IMG/VR virus record: IMGVR_UViG_3300012350_000002
Coordinates: 1-49,166 of that record
DNA length: 49,166 nt
Origin: a virus
Strand: one strand, 5' to 3'
A program made the position numbers and the translations under genes. Of this stretch, positions 26,047-33,485 are shown in pieces (within the stretch, counting starts at the first letter, position 1; every line of letters starts with the position of its first letter). The notes below the pieces were generated by a model. That model searched no databases, was not told the DNA's origin, and was given only the letters and a program-made list of their open reading frames with translations.

Positions 26047-26276
26047 TCGCTTCCCTCTTCTGAATCAAGCTTCCCAATGCGGAGCCAGTTGTCATTGTCG
26101 AGCCCGAGCTCGGCCATGCGCGTCGAGCCGAGGGAGATCATCACGCCGAAGGCTCGCCACTCGTGCACGCGAAAGACGAGCGTGCCGGCTTTCGCAAGGT
26201 GCTCGGTGTCGGGGCCGATGAACACGTCGACGTGGACGTGATCGCCGAGGAGCTTGTCTCGCAGTTTGAGAATCAT
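26043..26276 (-). CDS. Conserved small phage protein
   Basis: 77 residues, beta-rich (GDHVHVDVFIGPDTEHLAKAG, LVFRVHEWRAFGVM), no cysteines or membrane segment. It overlaps both neighbours by four bases. It resembles small accessory proteins that often accompany the downstream GGPPLLFETM gene. Function unknown. Confidence 0.7.
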   Translation of the reverse strand: MILKLRDKLLGDHVHVDVFIGPDTEHLAKAGTLVFRVHEWRAFGVMISLGSTRMAELGLDNDNWLRIGKLDSEEGSE

Positions 26277-26464
26277 TCTTCCCTATGCTCGCAGAACTTC
26301 GGCTCCGATGGGTCGGCGCGAAGATAGATCCCGTCGTCTGTGCTCCGGCCGCAAAAGCAGCAAACTTCAAGCGGCCCTTGTCCCGCATCTTCGGATCGAA
26401 GAGGCTGCTCGGGGTTACGTTCCGCCCAGCACTTCGCACAAATGGCATGCGTCCAACGGCTCAT
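26273..26464 (-). CDS. Small zinc-ribbon-like protein
   Basis: 63 residues with CAKCW near 9-13 and CCFCGRS near 35-41, plus a final C-EH. Two CxxC pairs suggest a zinc ribbon. It is in a tight operon, overlapping both neighbours. Role unknown; nucleic-acid binding is possible. Confidence 0.65.
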   Translation of the reverse strand: MSRWTHAICAKCWAERNPEQPLRSEDAGQGPLEVCCFCGRSTDDGIYLRADPSEPKFCEHREE

Positions 26465-26679
26465 GATCGCTCCCTTATTGCCTCGCGGACGGTTCCCGCC
26501 CCGGCGAAGATGATGTCCGCGTGCTCCTCACAGAAGTTTTCTTTCACGACTTCGCGCGCTTCTTCCGGGTCGTACCCGCCTGTCAAGACCACTCCGATCG
26601 CTACGCCCGCACAGTGCGCGAGCTCGACGGTCATCTTGTCGAAGCGCATCGCGAGGCAGGTCGGGCAAGAGGACTTCAT
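26461..26679 (-). CDS. Small cysteine-containing protein
   Basis: 72 residues. It starts MKSSCPTCLAMRFDKM, has a short hydrophobic stretch (AHCAGVAIGVVLTGG) and ends with CEEHADIIFAGAGTV. It may bind metal through the CPTC pair and CEEH. Co-translated with neighbours. Confidence 0.6.
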   Translation of the reverse strand: MKSSCPTCLAMRFDKMTVELAHCAGVAIGVVLTGGYDPEEAREVVKENFCEEHADIIFAGAGTVREAIRERS

Positions 26680-27185
26680 CGGTCTTTTCGTCCGTACGTC
26701 ACGAATTGAGAAAGTGTCACAGCTTGCTCATCAAGCCAATCCGCGCACTTCTTGAGGCACTCCACTCGATCGTTGCAGTAGCGCCCGTTCAACTGGACGA
26801 CTTGCCGAAGAGGCGGAAGTTCGACCTTGCGATGGGCAACCGAGATCCACTCGTCATCGCGATACTCGCCGCACCCGTGGCACCGCCAGACAACGGAGCT
26901 CATGGGCGGGGAAAGAGCTTCACGCCGAGCATGGCGAGCTTTGAGCATGCAATCGGAGCAGAGGACGCTCTCGACCTCGAGACCGCCTGGCGAGCGCACG
27001 GTGACGCGGAAGCCCGGCTGATGCTCCGTGACCGCGATGATCTCGATCTCGCACCCGTCGCACGTTGCAGTCGATGCGTCCCTCATGCTCTCCCCTCGTG
27101 TGAACCCGAAGCCCCGGTCGAGCTCGGCAATTCTCGCCGGGTCGGTGATCGGCGTGAGTCTCGGCTGGCTATACGGCCTCAGCAT
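26676..27185 (-). CDS. Multi-zinc-finger-like phage protein, operon lead
   Basis: 169 residues. CxxC pairs occur in ATCDGCEIEI, LCSDCMLKA and WRCHGCGEY, with further Cys in NDRVECLKKC, so it probably binds more than one zinc. ATG 27185 is chosen because AAGGGGG lies about seven bases upstream on the minus strand; the open frame extends to 27254. It is the first gene of the five-gene minus-strand operon, with an operator at 27216-27234 just upstream. Confidence 0.65.
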   Translation of the reverse strand: MLRPYSQPRLTPITDPARIAELDRGFGFTRGESMRDASTATCDGCEIEIIAVTEHQPGFRVTVRSPGGLEVESVLCSDCMLKARHARREALSPPMSSVVWRCHGCGEYRDDEWISVAHRKVELPPLRQVVQLNGRYCNDRVECLKKCADWLDEQAVTLSQFVTYGRKDR

Positions 27186-27215
27186 TCTCGGCCCCCTTGT
27201 CGACGTTTGGTTGCT

Positions 27216-27234
27216 CTGGTAACAGTCGTTAACA
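27216..27234. promoter_or_regulatory. Putative class-1 operator between divergent operons
   Basis: CTGGTAACAGTCGTTAACA is a partial palindrome (GGTAAC/GTTAAC halves). It agrees in 17 of 19 bases with the site at 37086-37104 upstream of the repressor gene. It lies about 31 bases from each of two divergent start codons (27185 minus, 27266 plus), so one regulator could control both directions. Confidence 0.65.
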
Positions 27235-27265
27235 GATGGACGGGGCGGGAGCAAGGGGACGAAGG

Positions 27266-27856
27266 ATGGCGGAATGGCGCGAGCATTTGAATCTACTTCC
27301 CGAGCACATGCGCGAGTCGGTGAAGTGGTGGATCGAGAAGGGAGAGCCGCATCCGACGCTTTTGGGCTCTTTCTTGACGGCTGTCTTGACCAACGATCTG
27401 TTGGAAGCGTTCGCTTGCGCCGACGCGATTAACGCGGCGAGCATGCGTCAATGGGCAACCTTCCTACACACCTACGCGCCGATGGGGTGCCACGGAAGCG
27501 AAGAGCGGCTTCTCGCCTGGTACGAGGCGCATCACGCGGAGAAAGAAGATGCGCGCTATGAACGCTTCGTTGCCAATGCCCAGGCGGCCCAGGCGGCCGT
27601 CGACGCACTTCTCGGCAAGCCCGATCGCGAGCGCATCACCGTCGAGCTCGACGGGCGTGCCGTCGATCGGCTTCGCGTGCTCGGAGATCCCGCCGAAGTC
27701 CTCGCTCGGCTCGCCGACCACGCGCAGCAAGGCGTTTACCGCCCCGGCGCGTGGGAGCGCGGTTGGATCGTGCAAGCCTTCGGCGACGAGTTTCTCGATT
27801 TACTTGAGCAGGATCCAGACGCGCCCCATTTTCAGCGACCGAAGGCAAAGGAATGA
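27266..27856 (+). CDS. Hypothetical phage protein
   Basis: 196 residues from ATG 27266, which has AGGGGACGAAGG upstream; an earlier ATG at 27236 is less well placed. Helical in the first half (LNLLPEHMRESVKWWIEKGE) with a mixed C-terminal part (AWERGWIVQAFGDEFLDLLE). First gene of a four-gene plus-strand operon opposite the class-1 operator. No family recognised. Confidence 0.7.
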   Translation: MAEWREHLNLLPEHMRESVKWWIEKGEPHPTLLGSFLTAVLTNDLLEAFACADAINAASMRQWATFLHTYAPMGCHGSEERLLAWYEAHHAEKEDARYERFVANAQAAQAAVDALLGKPDRERITVELDGRAVDRLRVLGDPAEVLARLADHAQQGVYRPGAWERGWIVQAFGDEFLDLLEQDPDAPHFQRPKAKE

Positions 27857-28170
27857 AACTGCGTCCGGGCGTGGAAGAGGCGATGCACCCGACGGTGCGC
27901 GCGATCATTGGACGGCAAGAGCCCGGCGCGTGGCCGCTCGGGTCGCGCGTGCGCAAGCTCACGAGTAACGAGAGTGACACGCATCCGCCTGGCGCGATGG
28001 CGACCATTCGCGGGTCGTGCGGGCCGTTTACGTCGGATGCGGGCGGGCCGCCGTCGATGGTCTACGTCGTCGAGTGGGACGACCTCCCCGGCGTGCCCGT
28101 CCTCGTCGCTGCCGTCACCGCCAAGGGGCCGCGGCTCGGGCTCGTGGCGGAAGGCGTGAGGGCGTCGTGA
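27853..28170 (+). CDS. Hypothetical small protein
   Basis: 105 residues with a compact beta pattern in the second half (MVYVVEWDDLPGVPVLVAAV). It overlaps both neighbours (ATGA and GTGA). No family recognised. Confidence 0.65.
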   Translation: MKLRPGVEEAMHPTVRAIIGRQEPGAWPLGSRVRKLTSNESDTHPPGAMATIRGSCGPFTSDAGGPPSMVYVVEWDDLPGVPVLVAAVTAKGPRLGLVAEGVRAS

Positions 28171-28508
28171 AGTACACTCGCAACAACATCGACGAACTCG
28201 ACATACTCGCCGACATCATGCGCGGCGGACGGCACTCGCGCGTCACCGTCGCGCGCGGCGGAGTCTCGCTGCCGACGGCCGACCGTTGGCTCGCGCGACT
28301 CGCGGCGAAAGTGCCGGGCGTGCGCAAGGTCCGGGAGAGTCAAACGTCGTGGTTCGAGTGGCATGCGACGCGTGCGACCGAGCGACCGTCTTGGGAAGAC
28401 GCGCGGGTGGAGCTGGCGCAGAAAGCGGCGGACCATGCGCGCCACAACCGATCGCGTCCTCGCCCGCCGCCCACTCCGCCCGTGATTCGCGGAAGGACAC
28501 GGCCATGA
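28167..28508 (+). CDS. Hypothetical protein with possible winged-helix N-terminus
   Basis: 113 residues from GTG 28167. Residues 5-60 (ELDILADIMRGGRHSRVTV, SLPTADRWLARLAAKVPGV) could form a helix-turn-helix with a wing, followed by a basic Arg/Pro-rich C-terminal tail. A DNA-binding role is a guess from this pattern. Confidence 0.55.
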   Translation: MKYTRNNIDELDILADIMRGGRHSRVTVARGGVSLPTADRWLARLAAKVPGVRKVRESQTSWFEWHATRATERPSWEDARVELAQKAADHARHNRSRPRPPPTPPVIRGRTRP

Positions 28509-28891
28509 GCGACGCGATCGACAACGTCATCGAGGCGCCCGACTGGGCATGGGACCTCGCGCCGACGGTGCTGCCGCCCGGATGGAAGCGACACAACGAC
28601 GAGCGCGGCCTTCGCTACACGAGCGGCGACGGCTTGCTCGTCATCTTCACGGCGGCCGAGGAGCGCGACGGCAAGCGGTGGATCCACGTCTCCGCTTCGC
28701 GCGCGAGTCGGCTCCCAGGCTGGCAGGACATGAAGAACGTGAAGGACATCTTCATCGGCCCGAAGCGGCTCGCCGTGCAGGTCTTTCCGCGCAAAGACGA
28801 GTACGTCAACGTCCACCCCTTCGTGCTGCACCTGTGGAGCTGTCTCGACGGCGACCCCGTGCCCGACTTCCGGCGACGCGGGGTGATCTGA
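28505..28891 (+). CDS. DUF7694-like conserved phage protein
   Basis: 128 residues. The segments KRWIHVSASRASRLPGWQDM and VKDIFIGPKRLAVQVFP, then YVNVHPFVLHLWSCLDGD, form a pattern shared by a widespread phage family of unknown function. ATG overlaps the previous stop; it closes this operon. About 470 bases of non-coding or weakly coding DNA follow up to attP. Confidence 0.8.
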   Translation: MSDAIDNVIEAPDWAWDLAPTVLPPGWKRHNDERGLRYTSGDGLLVIFTAAEERDGKRWIHVSASRASRLPGWQDMKNVKDIFIGPKRLAVQVFPRKDEYVNVHPFVLHLWSCLDGDPVPDFRRRGVI

Positions 28892-29025
28892 AGGGACAGG
28901 CGCCGACGGCGGGGTGATGCGCTACCAGCGCGGGCGCCCCACACACCGAAGGGACTACAAGGCGCTCGCGACCGCCGTCGGCCCGGTCAGGGGATACGGC
29001 CATGATCGCGCCAACTGAAACGCAC

Positions 29026-29121
29026 CTAAAACAGGTGCACCGTCCGGCCGGTGAAGGCGAGCATCAGCGCGAGCACCGCCGCGCCGAAGAGAAGCCGCCC
29101 GAGCTCGGCGACCTTGGCCAT
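29026..29121 (-). CDS. Possible 31-residue membrane peptide
   Basis: A minus-strand frame encodes a short protein with one hydrophobic helix (RLLFGAAVLALMLAF) and nearly all codons ending in G or C. A longer frame in another register (28955-29185, 76 residues) starts with a hydrophobic stretch, VPLLCALAGALVYALAG, and overlaps it. Neither has a good ribosome-binding site; one may be real, or the region may be a decayed membrane gene. Confidence 0.3.
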   Translation of the reverse strand: MAKVAELGRLLFGAAVLALMLAFTGRTVHLF

Positions 29122-29254
29122 TGCCCGCGAGCGCGTACACGAGCGCGCCGGCGAGAGCACAGAGCAGCGGGACGAGGGCGGTCATGGGGGGAAGGTTAGC
29201 GCTGGCGGAGGGGGGAAGACTTTGGGGCGATTTGACTAGGTTCCTGTGGTCAGG

Positions 29255-29279
29255 ATTCGGGGGGACTGTCCCCCCGAAT
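29255..29279. repeat. Perfect 12-bp inverted repeat near attP
   Basis: ATTCGGGGGGAC and GTCCCCCCGAAT flank a single T, making a 25-base almost perfect palindrome about 80 bases from the attP core. It can form a strong stem with a three-base loop. It could terminate transcription from either side or serve as a binding site for recombination proteins. CCCCAATTGGGG follows at about 29294-29305. Confidence 0.7.
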
Positions 29280-29360
29280 GGTTCCTTGAGTGCCCCAATT
29301 GGGGGGTTCCCGACTCAGTGGGTCCTAATGCTTTCAAATACTTAGGACACAAATCACGGG

Positions 29361-29414
29361 CTTCAGGTTCCTGTGCCCGCAAGGGCGTGGGGGTTCAATT
29401 CCCCCCTTTCGCAC
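29361..29414 (+). other. attP: attP core: 3' half of tRNA-Leu(CAG)
   Basis: The sequence starts in an anticodon loop TTCAGGT with anticodon CAG, continues with a variable arm stem GCCC-GCAA-GGGC (about 29375-29386), a T arm GGGGG-TTCAATT-CCCCC (29389-29405), the 3' acceptor strand CTTTCGC (29406-29412) and the discriminator base. The 5' half of the tRNA is absent, and the CCA is replaced. This is the standard form of a phage attachment site that restores a host tRNA on integration. The integrase stop lies 15 bases away. Confidence 0.88.
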
Positions 29415-29428
29415 AAGCGTTTTGGTGA

Positions 29429-30598
29429 TCATGCCCTTCGCCGCCGAGCCTTCTGTCCCCCCGTATTCCCCCCGAAATGATTCTCTTGAATGTATTTCGA
29501 GTCGGCTTGGAGGGCGCGCTCGGCGGCGCGCTCGGTCGGCTTGGCGTACTTGTTCATGGTCGTGATTTCCTTGTGGCCAAGGAGGTACGCCGTCCCCCGA
29601 AGGTCCGCCGTGCGGTCGACGAGATGCGACCCCCTGGCATGCCGGAGATCGTGCGGTGAGATGCGCGGGATCTTCGCGGCCTTGCACGCGGCGTCGATGT
29701 ACTCGCGGTAATGGTGCTCGCGACGCTTACCGCTCGCCTTGCCAAAAAACGGCTCGAGGTCTTTTGCGCCGACACTATCAAGGATTTTGCGAGCACGTTC
29801 GCTGAGGGGAAGGTCGCGGCCCCAACGCGCCTTGTCCGTCTCGTCTCGCACTCGAAGTTTGCCCGTCTCTTTGATGTAGTCGGCCCCGATGATCGTCGCG
29901 ACCGTTTGCGTTCGGAGGCCCGTCTCATATTCGAACTCGAGTGCTTCGCGGACTCGGAACTTGCGTTTGCCGTTCTTCCCAAGCGACCACGCCGGCAAGT
30001 GTGCGATGAATTGCGCGATCTCACGCTCGCTCACTTCGACAGGACCAGCCTTGTGCGTCGTAGTCTTGTCGGGCGTGCCGGTAACATTCGACGGGGGCGA
30101 CTCGATGACCGGTATCTCGCGGATGAAACCCTTCTCGAAGAGCCACGCGCAGAAGCGTCGCAGTGCGCTGAGCTCCTTGAGGAGCGTCTTCCGTTTGACC
30201 TTCTTGAGTCGCGCTCGAATGTAGTCGTTCACGCTGCGGGTGACGAGCCGATTGAGCGATTCGAAAAACGGCTGCCAATGGGCCGAGATGTACCCGCCGT
30301 AAGTGTCCGCGGTTAGCTCGTCGAGTTCGGCTTCGAGGTCGACGACCCACAACGAGCCGATCTCGTCGAGCGGAGTGCCCGGCTTTGGCGGCCCGATGCG
30401 CGCCTTGAGAACTAAGTCCGGCGACCACCGACCGGAAACAACCTCGGCGTAGATGCGCGCCGCTTCCGCCGAAGCTTCCGTAGGATCTCGTCGGCTCGTG
30501 CTGATCTCTTCACGTCGCCCATTGTGTCGGAACCTGACGAAGTGGATGCCGGTTCGCTCGTGTAATCGGAGTCTCCAACCTTCTGCATGCCGACCCAT
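29429..30598 (-). CDS. int: Tyrosine recombinase integrase
   Basis: 389 residues. An N-terminal arm-binding domain (GIHFVRFRHNGRREEISTS), a core-binding domain (about 75-165) and a catalytic domain with Arg229 in YETGLRTQTV, His316/Arg319 in SPHDLRHARG, His342 in LLGHKEITT and Tyr351 in MNKYAKP are present. All catalytic residues appear intact. Its 3' end abuts the tRNA-Leu attP core. Its first 187 bases overlap the excisionase-like gene in another frame. Confidence 0.96.
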   Translation of the reverse strand: MGRHAEGWRLRLHERTGIHFVRFRHNGRREEISTSRRDPTEASAEAARIYAEVVSGRWSPDLVLKARIGPPKPGTPLDEIGSLWVVDLEAELDELTADTYGGYISAHWQPFFESLNRLVTRSVNDYIRARLKKVKRKTLLKELSALRRFCAWLFEKGFIREIPVIESPPSNVTGTPDKTTTHKAGPVEVSEREIAQFIAHLPAWSLGKNGKRKFRVREALEFEYETGLRTQTVATIIGADYIKETGKLRVRDETDKARWGRDLPLSERARKILDSVGAKDLEPFFGKASGKRREHHYREYIDAACKAAKIPRISPHDLRHARGSHLVDRTADLRGTAYLLGHKEITTMNKYAKPTERAAERALQADSKYIQENHFGGNTGGQKARRRRA

Positions 30599-30771
30599 TT
30601 CTGCAAATCCTCTCGGTCGAAAAGAACCTTACTCCCGATCATGACGCGGGGAACGAACGGCTGCACTTTGCGTTCGAAGGTCTTCACCGAGATCCTAAGC
30701 AGTTTTGCGGCTTCCGGCTTCGTGAGAAGCATCGTGAATTCGCTTTTCGCCATCGAAGCTTCCGCCCCCAT
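30412..30771 (-). CDS. Excisionase-like helix-turn-helix protein
   Basis: 119 residues (ATG 30753 is an alternative start). LTKPEAAKLLRISVKTFERKV, then VMIGSKVLFDREDLQKWV, is the MerR/HTH_17 pattern typical of excisionases. The tail after about residue 75 is Ser-rich and then basic and lies within the 187 bases shared with int. Overlap suggests coupled expression with int; it could alternatively be a transcription factor. Confidence 0.75.
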   Translation of the reverse strand: MGAEASMAKSEFTMLLTKPEAAKLLRISVKTFERKVQPFVPRVMIGSKVLFDREDLQKWVGMQKVGDSDYTSEPASTSSGSDTMGDVKRSARADEILRKLRRKRRASTPRLFPVGGRRT

Positions 30772-30783
30772 CTCTTCGCCCCC

Positions 30784-31323
30784 TCACCCTCGCAGCGCCG
30801 GGCGCTCGGGCCAGAAGCTCAAAGAGGAGGTGCTCGCCCGCGCGCGCCTACGCGAAGCCCGGATCGCACTGCGGCACATGTCGAGGATGCGCACGTTGAT
30901 GTGGCGTGAGATGACGTCGAGCCGTTCGGTTACCTGGGCAAGCGCAGGAGTGGGCGCGGATGGACCGCCGAAGAAGACGGAGCGGAGCACACGAGCACAC
31001 TCGCGCTGGTAGCGAATGAGCTTGTCTCGAAGCTCGGGCCGAACTTTCTTGGTGTTGATCGTGAAGAGCCAGCCAGCGAGCGAGTCGACATCCAGGCAGA
31101 ATTGCTCGCGTACCTTGCCATCCTCGGCAACCGCACAGATTATCTGTGTACATGCCCATGGCACTTCCTTGAGCTTCGCGGCTTGGCCATGCGCTTGGAT
31201 GCCGAACACCTCGCACAAGCGCTTGAGCACGACCCATGCTCGTTCGCCCTGACGTATCGCCTCGAGCTCGTCGCCGTCGAAGGTCACCTTGACAATGCTC
31301 GTTACGTTCCCCTCTTCATTCAT
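30784..31323 (-). CDS. P22_AR_N-type antirepressor-like protein
   Basis: 179 residues from ATG 31323, with AGGAGG about six bases upstream. VKVTFDGDELEAIRQGERAWV, then KLKEVPWACTQIICAVAEDG and CLDVDSLAGWLFTINTKKV, followed by LIRYQRECARVL, is the P22 antirepressor N-terminal domain. The C-terminal part is Arg/Ser-rich and lacks the usual long second domain. It probably binds a repressor or DNA and influences induction; the exact target is unknown. Confidence 0.85.
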   Translation of the reverse strand: MNEEGNVTSIVKVTFDGDELEAIRQGERAWVVLKRLCEVFGIQAHGQAAKLKEVPWACTQIICAVAEDGKVREQFCLDVDSLAGWLFTINTKKVRPELRDKLIRYQRECARVLRSVFFGGPSAPTPALAQVTERLDVISRHINVRILDMCRSAIRASRRRARASTSSLSFWPERPALRG

Positions 31324-31642
31324 CAGATTCCTCCTCTCCCGCAATTGCGTCGATGGCGTTGGCAAGCTGCTCAAGCTCGGCGGCGTGTTCCATTAAGCCG
31401 TGCGCCATCGCCATGTGAGATTTTGCTTTTGCTCGCATCTCGGCAGTGGTCATGATGTGCGTGGGCACGATGGTGGACTCGCCGTCGCGCATGACCAGAT
31501 AGGCGCGTTGAATACGACCTCTCTTCATCCGTGCCGCCTGGCGGAGTATTCGCCTCACGTCGTTAAGCGAGAGGCCGGCGGCAGCGGCAACCGATTCCCG
31601 CGTTTCTGACGCGGCCGCCGGCGGGAGAACGAGGTCTTTCAT
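31316..31642 (-). CDS. Hypothetical helical protein
   Basis: 108 residues from ATG 31642 with GGAGGGAGG upstream. It contains a possible helix-turn-helix (SETRESVAAAAGLSLNDVRRI) and a Met/Ala-rich coiled C-terminus (AMAHGLMEHAAELEQLANAI). It overlaps the P22_AR_N gene. DNA binding is possible. Confidence 0.6.
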   Translation of the reverse strand: MKDLVLPPAAASETRESVAAAAGLSLNDVRRILRQAARMKRGRIQRAYLVMRDGESTIVPTHIMTTAEMRAKAKSHMAMAHGLMEHAAELEQLANAIDAIAGEEESDE

Positions 31643-32340
31643 TCCGTTCCTCCCTCCGGAAGATGCAGGCGGGGAAGAGCGGCGCCCGCCTTGTTCGCCG
31701 CCGCTCCGGCGGGTGAAAACGTGAGGCACCATACCCACGGGTTACTCTCCCACGGCGCGCGCTTAGCGTTCAGCGACTCCCAAATCTCATAGAAGGCTCG
31801 GCGATGAGGCGTGTTGCCGAGCAAAAAGCCTTCAATCGGATCGACACCTTCGGCGTGCGCGTCCTCTTCGCTGATGTCGTGCAGCCGCTCGACGCGCACG
31901 TCGGTGAGCTCGAGCGTGATGCGGCTCGCCCAGCGCGGCATGTAGATTGACGGGCGCTTGCGCCAGATCTTCGGGTGCTCTCGCGGATCGAATTCCGCGT
32001 TCGATTGATAGTTCGCTTGACCATTCCCGAGATGGCACATCGTCCCGCCGACGAAGCCGGCTTGCTCGAGCTCGTTGGATTTGTAGTGCCACCACGTCTC
32101 GCGGACCCAAAGCCGATCGCCCGGCACGCCGTAGGGGCAAGCGATGGGCGGCGCATCGATCGCCTCGCCTTCGAATGCATTGACGACCTCAACATTCTTG
32201 GAATCACCGTCGGTCCAATAGACAGCAACGCCATCGGCGAGCTTCGAAGTCGGACGAACGATTCGCCGCGTCTGCGTCTTGCGCCCTTCGAGAAGGGCGC
32301 GCACCATCGGCGCCGAGAAAAGAATCGGCCGCTCTTTCAT
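31639..32340 (-). CDS. Conserved phage protein, ASCH-like
   Basis: 233 residues. RPILFSAPMVRALLEGRKTQ, CPYGVPGDRLWVRETWW, RWASRITLELTDVRVERLHD and ISEEDAHAEGV are signatures of a common phage family with an ASCH/PUA-like fold, suspected to bind RNA or modified nucleotides. ATG 32340 begins the conserved part. Overlaps with neighbours place it in the long minus-strand early operon. Confidence 0.82.
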   Translation of the reverse strand: MKERPILFSAPMVRALLEGRKTQTRRIVRPTSKLADGVAVYWTDGDSKNVEVVNAFEGEAIDAPPIACPYGVPGDRLWVRETWWHYKSNELEQAGFVGGTMCHLGNGQANYQSNAEFDPREHPKIWRKRPSIYMPRWASRITLELTDVRVERLHDISEEDAHAEGVDPIEGFLLGNTPHRRAFYEIWESLNAKRAPWESNPWVWCLTFSPAGAAANKAGAALPRLHLPEGGTE

Positions 32341-32771
32341 CGCGGATCCACTGCCGCGCAGTACCAACTCGAGTGCCCCTCTTGTTTGCACCGCACGCAC
32401 CACTGCGAGCGGCGTAGTACGTGGGGGTTTGGCTTGGTCTCGTCGTCAAAAAAGCAATCGGGGCAGAGCTGAGAGCTCGGCGCCTTGGGTCCCGGATGAT
32501 TGCACTCCCTTCGCTTCTGATTCGCGCTCACGGCTTTGCCCTTCCGCAAAATCTGCTGAAGCTCACGCATGCAACTGTAATTGAGCATGTCCGCAATCTC
32601 GTAGCCGCGCTCCATCTCGAGATCGCGCTTGTCGTCGGCGAGACGAAGGCGCCCGTAGACTTGCTGCCCGCCGAGAAGGCGCTTGGCGAGGAGCGCGAGG
32701 ACGGCGATCTCCTCGTCGCCGAGGTCTGGCACGATGGCGGCAAGCTCCGCGCGCGGGTCGGAGGTCTTCAT
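32337..32771 (-). CDS. Conserved phage protein with C-terminal zinc ribbon
   Basis: 144 residues. The N-terminal helical part (AKRLLGGQQVYGRLRLADDKRD, EIADMLNYSCMREL) resembles a known phage family; the C-terminal part contains CPDCFFDDE and WCVRCKQEGHSSWYC, which could bind zinc. Unknown function; a fusion of the two parts is possible. Confidence 0.7.
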   Translation of the reverse strand: MKTSDPRAELAAIVPDLGDEEIAVLALLAKRLLGGQQVYGRLRLADDKRDLEMERGYEIADMLNYSCMRELQQILRKGKAVSANQKRRECNHPGPKAPSSQLCPDCFFDDETKPNPHVLRRSQWCVRCKQEGHSSWYCAAVDPR

Positions 32772-32998
32772 GACAGCGGTCCTCTCTTACTTATCTCTTC
32801 GAGTACTTTTCTCATGCGCCGCCAAGCCACCTCGGGGTCGATGCGCAGCATCGCGGCGATGTTGATCGCGGAGCCCATGAGGCTCATCATCAGCGGACCG
32901 AGCTTGCGCCGGTCGGTCCGCGCGAGGCGTAGATAATGGTCAATCTGCGCCTCGAGCTCTTCCAGTTCGGTGAGCGGGTCAGAAGGGCAGTTTGTCAT
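32768..32998 (-). CDS. Small helical protein
   Basis: 76 residues from ATG 32998. Helical throughout (LTELEELEAQIDHYLRLARTD, WRRMRKVLEEISK). It overlaps the SSB-like gene on one side and the zinc-ribbon gene on the other. No family recognised. Confidence 0.6.
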   Translation of the reverse strand: MTNCPSDPLTELEELEAQIDHYLRLARTDRRKLGPLMMSLMGSAINIAAMLRIDPEVAWRRMRKVLEEISKRGPLS

Positions 32999-33485
32999 CG
33001 TCCAACTCAGGAGACGCCGGCGTCGCCGCGGGCTTCGGCTTCGGCGCCACTTGCCTTTGCGGAGCTGGCGCCGGCGCACCGGCGCGACTCGCGAGTGCGG
33101 CGCCTTTCATCTTCCGGGCAAACGCCTTCGCCTCCGCTTCATTCATGCGCTCTTTCAACGCGATGCCGCCGGACTTGTTGATCCACTTCACTTTCAGGCG
33201 GACCTCGCCCATGTACTCGTCTTCCTCGACGACGATCTTGACCTCGTTGTCCGTGATGCCCGAGAGGTCCGAAAGGTCATCGGTCTTCCAGCCGAGAATG
33301 CGAAGCGACTCGAGCGTGCGCTCTTGCGACTTCTCGGTGAAGTAGCCGAACCACGTGATCGACTCGCCCGCGAAGCTCTCGTCCAAGACGTGAAGCTCGA
33401 CCGCTACCTGCGGGTTATGGTCCTTCGTGTAGCCAAGGGCGCCGGCGACAGCCTTGGCTCGATACGTTCCTGCTTCGATGCTCAT
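32979..33485 (-). CDS. SSB-like / DUF669-type DNA-binding protein
   Basis: 168 residues. A beta-rich N-terminal domain (EAGTYRAKAVAGALGYTKDHN to EVRLKVKWINK) is followed by a Pro/Ala linker and the acidic end DDDKLPF, like the interaction tail of single-stranded DNA-binding proteins. It lies beside a Sak4-like ATPase and an exonuclease, a common recombination cassette. It probably coats single-stranded DNA during replication or annealing. Confidence 0.75.
   Translation of the reverse strand: MSIEAGTYRAKAVAGALGYTKDHNPQVAVELHVLDESFAGESITWFGYFTEKSQERTLESLRILGWKTDDLSDLSGITDNEVKIVVEEDEYMGEVRLKVKWINKSGGIALKERMNEAEAKAFARKMKGAALASRAGAPAPAPQRQVAPKPKPAATPASPELDDDKLPF

Noticed and set aside
29361-29414. 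Functional tRNA-Leu gene
   Set aside because: The acceptor 5' strand, D arm and first half are missing and no CCA follows, so it is an attachment site, not a tRNA gene.
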